Source: CAZNNH01 sp964574335
GTDB taxonomy: Bacteria; Acidobacteriota; Vicinamibacteria; Fen-336
Direction of reading: 5' to 3'
Assembly: GCA_964574335.1 (NCBI GenBank)
Contig: CAZNNH010000008.1
Coordinates: 1 to 64,000 of the forward strand
Length of the DNA: 64,000 bases
Positions 63,292 through 64,000 of the stretch are shown here, piece after piece. Each line of letters opens with the position of its first letter. Positions within the stretch are counted from its first letter, which is position 1. The notes under the pieces were generated by a model that was not told the origin of the DNA, made no database searches, and saw only the letters and a program-made list of their open reading frames with translations. The position numbers were made by a program, and so were the translations under genes.

Positions 63292-64000
63292 GTGGCCGGC
63301 CTCCCCACCCCGACTGTCATCGCCGCCGCTCTCCGCTCCCAGGTGATCGGGCAGGAGGAGGCGATCCGCGAGATCTCGGTGGCGCTGGCCAAGAAGCTGG
63401 CCGGGCTCAACGTCGGCAACGTGCTGCTGATCGGCTCCTCGGGCTCCGGCAAGACCACGCTGATGCACGCGGTGGAAGGCTACCTGGCCTCGAACCCGGC
63501 CCTGGCTTCCCGCTCCACGGTGGTGCGGGTCCACGCCAACATCCTCGGGGAGGAGGCCGAGCGGGGGCACCCCGCCGAGAAGCTGCTCCGGCGCCTCCTG
63601 GACCGGGCTCGCCAGCAGCTCGGCCCGGACGCCCCCGCCGAGCGCCTGCTCGACCGGACCGCCCATGGCCTGGTCTTCATCGACGAGGTGGACAAGATCC
63701 GGGCGGTGGTGGGCTCCCGCCCCAGCGTGGCCGGGATCCGCGCCCAGGAAGCGCTGCTGACCCTGATCGAGAACGAGTCGGTCCCGTTCACGCTGCCGGA
63801 GTGGGCGGGCGGCGGCACCGTCAACCTCGACTCGCGCTCCCTGCTCTTCGTCTGCGCCGGCGCCTTCGAAGGGCTCTACGACGCGGTGCTCCACCGGGTC
63901 ACGGAGGGGCGCGACAAGGGAGCCCTGAAGCCGGTGACGGTGGTCGACGACGACGGCCGGGCTCGCGAGGAGCTCCCCTTCTCGCTCGGCGAGTGGCTCA
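63292..64000 (+). CDS. ClpX-like AAA+ ATPase, N-terminal part
   Basis: At least 236 residues, running off the window end. It starts TPTVIAAALRSQVIGQEEAI, a ClpX/HslU-like entry, then Walker A GSSGSGKTTLMH with Lys54, Walker B GLVFIDEVDKIR (~124-135) and sensor-1-type SLLFVCAGAFEGLYD (~180-194). There is no N-terminal zinc-binding domain as in true ClpX. 'CAGAFEGL' is the ClpX/HslU sensor strand. It may be a ClpX paralogue of the type found alone in several deep-branching phyla. The partner peptidase and the C-terminus lie outside. Confidence 0.8.
   Translation, partial: MAGLPTPTVIAAALRSQVIGQEEAIREISVALAKKLAGLNVGNVLLIGSSGSGKTTLMHAVEGYLASNPALASRSTVVRVHANILGEEAERGHPAEKLLRRLLDRARQQLGPDAPAERLLDRTAHGLVFIDEVDKIRAVVGSRPSVAGIRAQEALLTLIENESVPFTLPEWAGGGTVNLDSRSLLFVCAGAFEGLYDAVLHRVTEGRDKGALKPVTVVDDDGRAREELPFSLGEWL

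Overview
This is a GC-rich (about 70 % by eye) Gram-negative chromosomal segment. It carries LspA, Lgt, an Omp85-type barrel, lipoproteins, a complete haem operon and very dense gene packing. Gene order and style (start codons that overlap the upstream stop as ATGA, GTGA or TTGA; small Cys-rich lipoproteins; an ileS-lspA-lgt cluster leading into a giant TamB-like protein) suggest Acidobacteriota (Thermoanaerobaculia/Holophagae-like) or a neighbouring deep lineage. No rRNA or tRNA is present, so this placement is an inference. I see no prophage, IS transposase or CRISPR array.

Layout. 1-3722: end of a pilin-like protein, a GAF protein, a CitE-like lyase, a GYD protein and two flavoproteins. 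3892-7617: a four-gene corrinoid methyl-transfer operon (MttB-family methyltransferase, MetH-type reactivation protein, corrinoid protein, homocysteine methyltransferase). 7810-10456: a PP2C phosphatase, a membrane protein and a small lipoprotein. 10622-23017: ileS-lspA-lgt-rluD-nudix-PilZ and then a 2017-residue protein that joins a TamB-like domain to five POTRA-like repeats and an Omp85 barrel. 23030-31301 (minus): a cNMP/GGDEF cyclase, TPR protein, inositol-phosphate synthase, Smr protein and full-length MetH. 31655-36740: a GT39-like glycosyltransferase, small unknowns and a GH95 fucosidase. 36808-40353 (minus): a Tat-exported esterase and an AAA ATPase/DUF4276 pair that looks like a defence module. 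40572-44985: TPR and DUF885 proteins separated by a palindromic repeat family, plus a frameshifted TPR gene. 45097-51035 (minus): a GntR-SPFH-MacAB-like export operon. 51246-62222 (minus): a ten-gene haem operon (hemX, A, C, B, E, N, H, G, then a DmeF-like cation exporter and a zinc-ribbon pseudo-receiver). 62537-63186: a VapBC-like toxin-antitoxin pair. 63292-end: the start of a ClpX-like AAA+ protein.

How they work together. The window holds two routes to methionine: classical MetH with its folate domain, and a dispersed MetH in which an MttB-family protein takes the place of the folate domain. Haem synthesis runs from glutamyl-tRNA to protohaem in one operon, except that hemL and hemD are absent here. 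The envelope genes (lspA, lgt, TamB-Omp85) share one transcription unit with ileS. The points most worth a second look are the TamB-POTRA-barrel fusion, the MttB-linked methionine synthase, the ATPase/DUF4276 pair, the palindromic repeats downstream of stop codons and the overlapping dyads upstream of metH.
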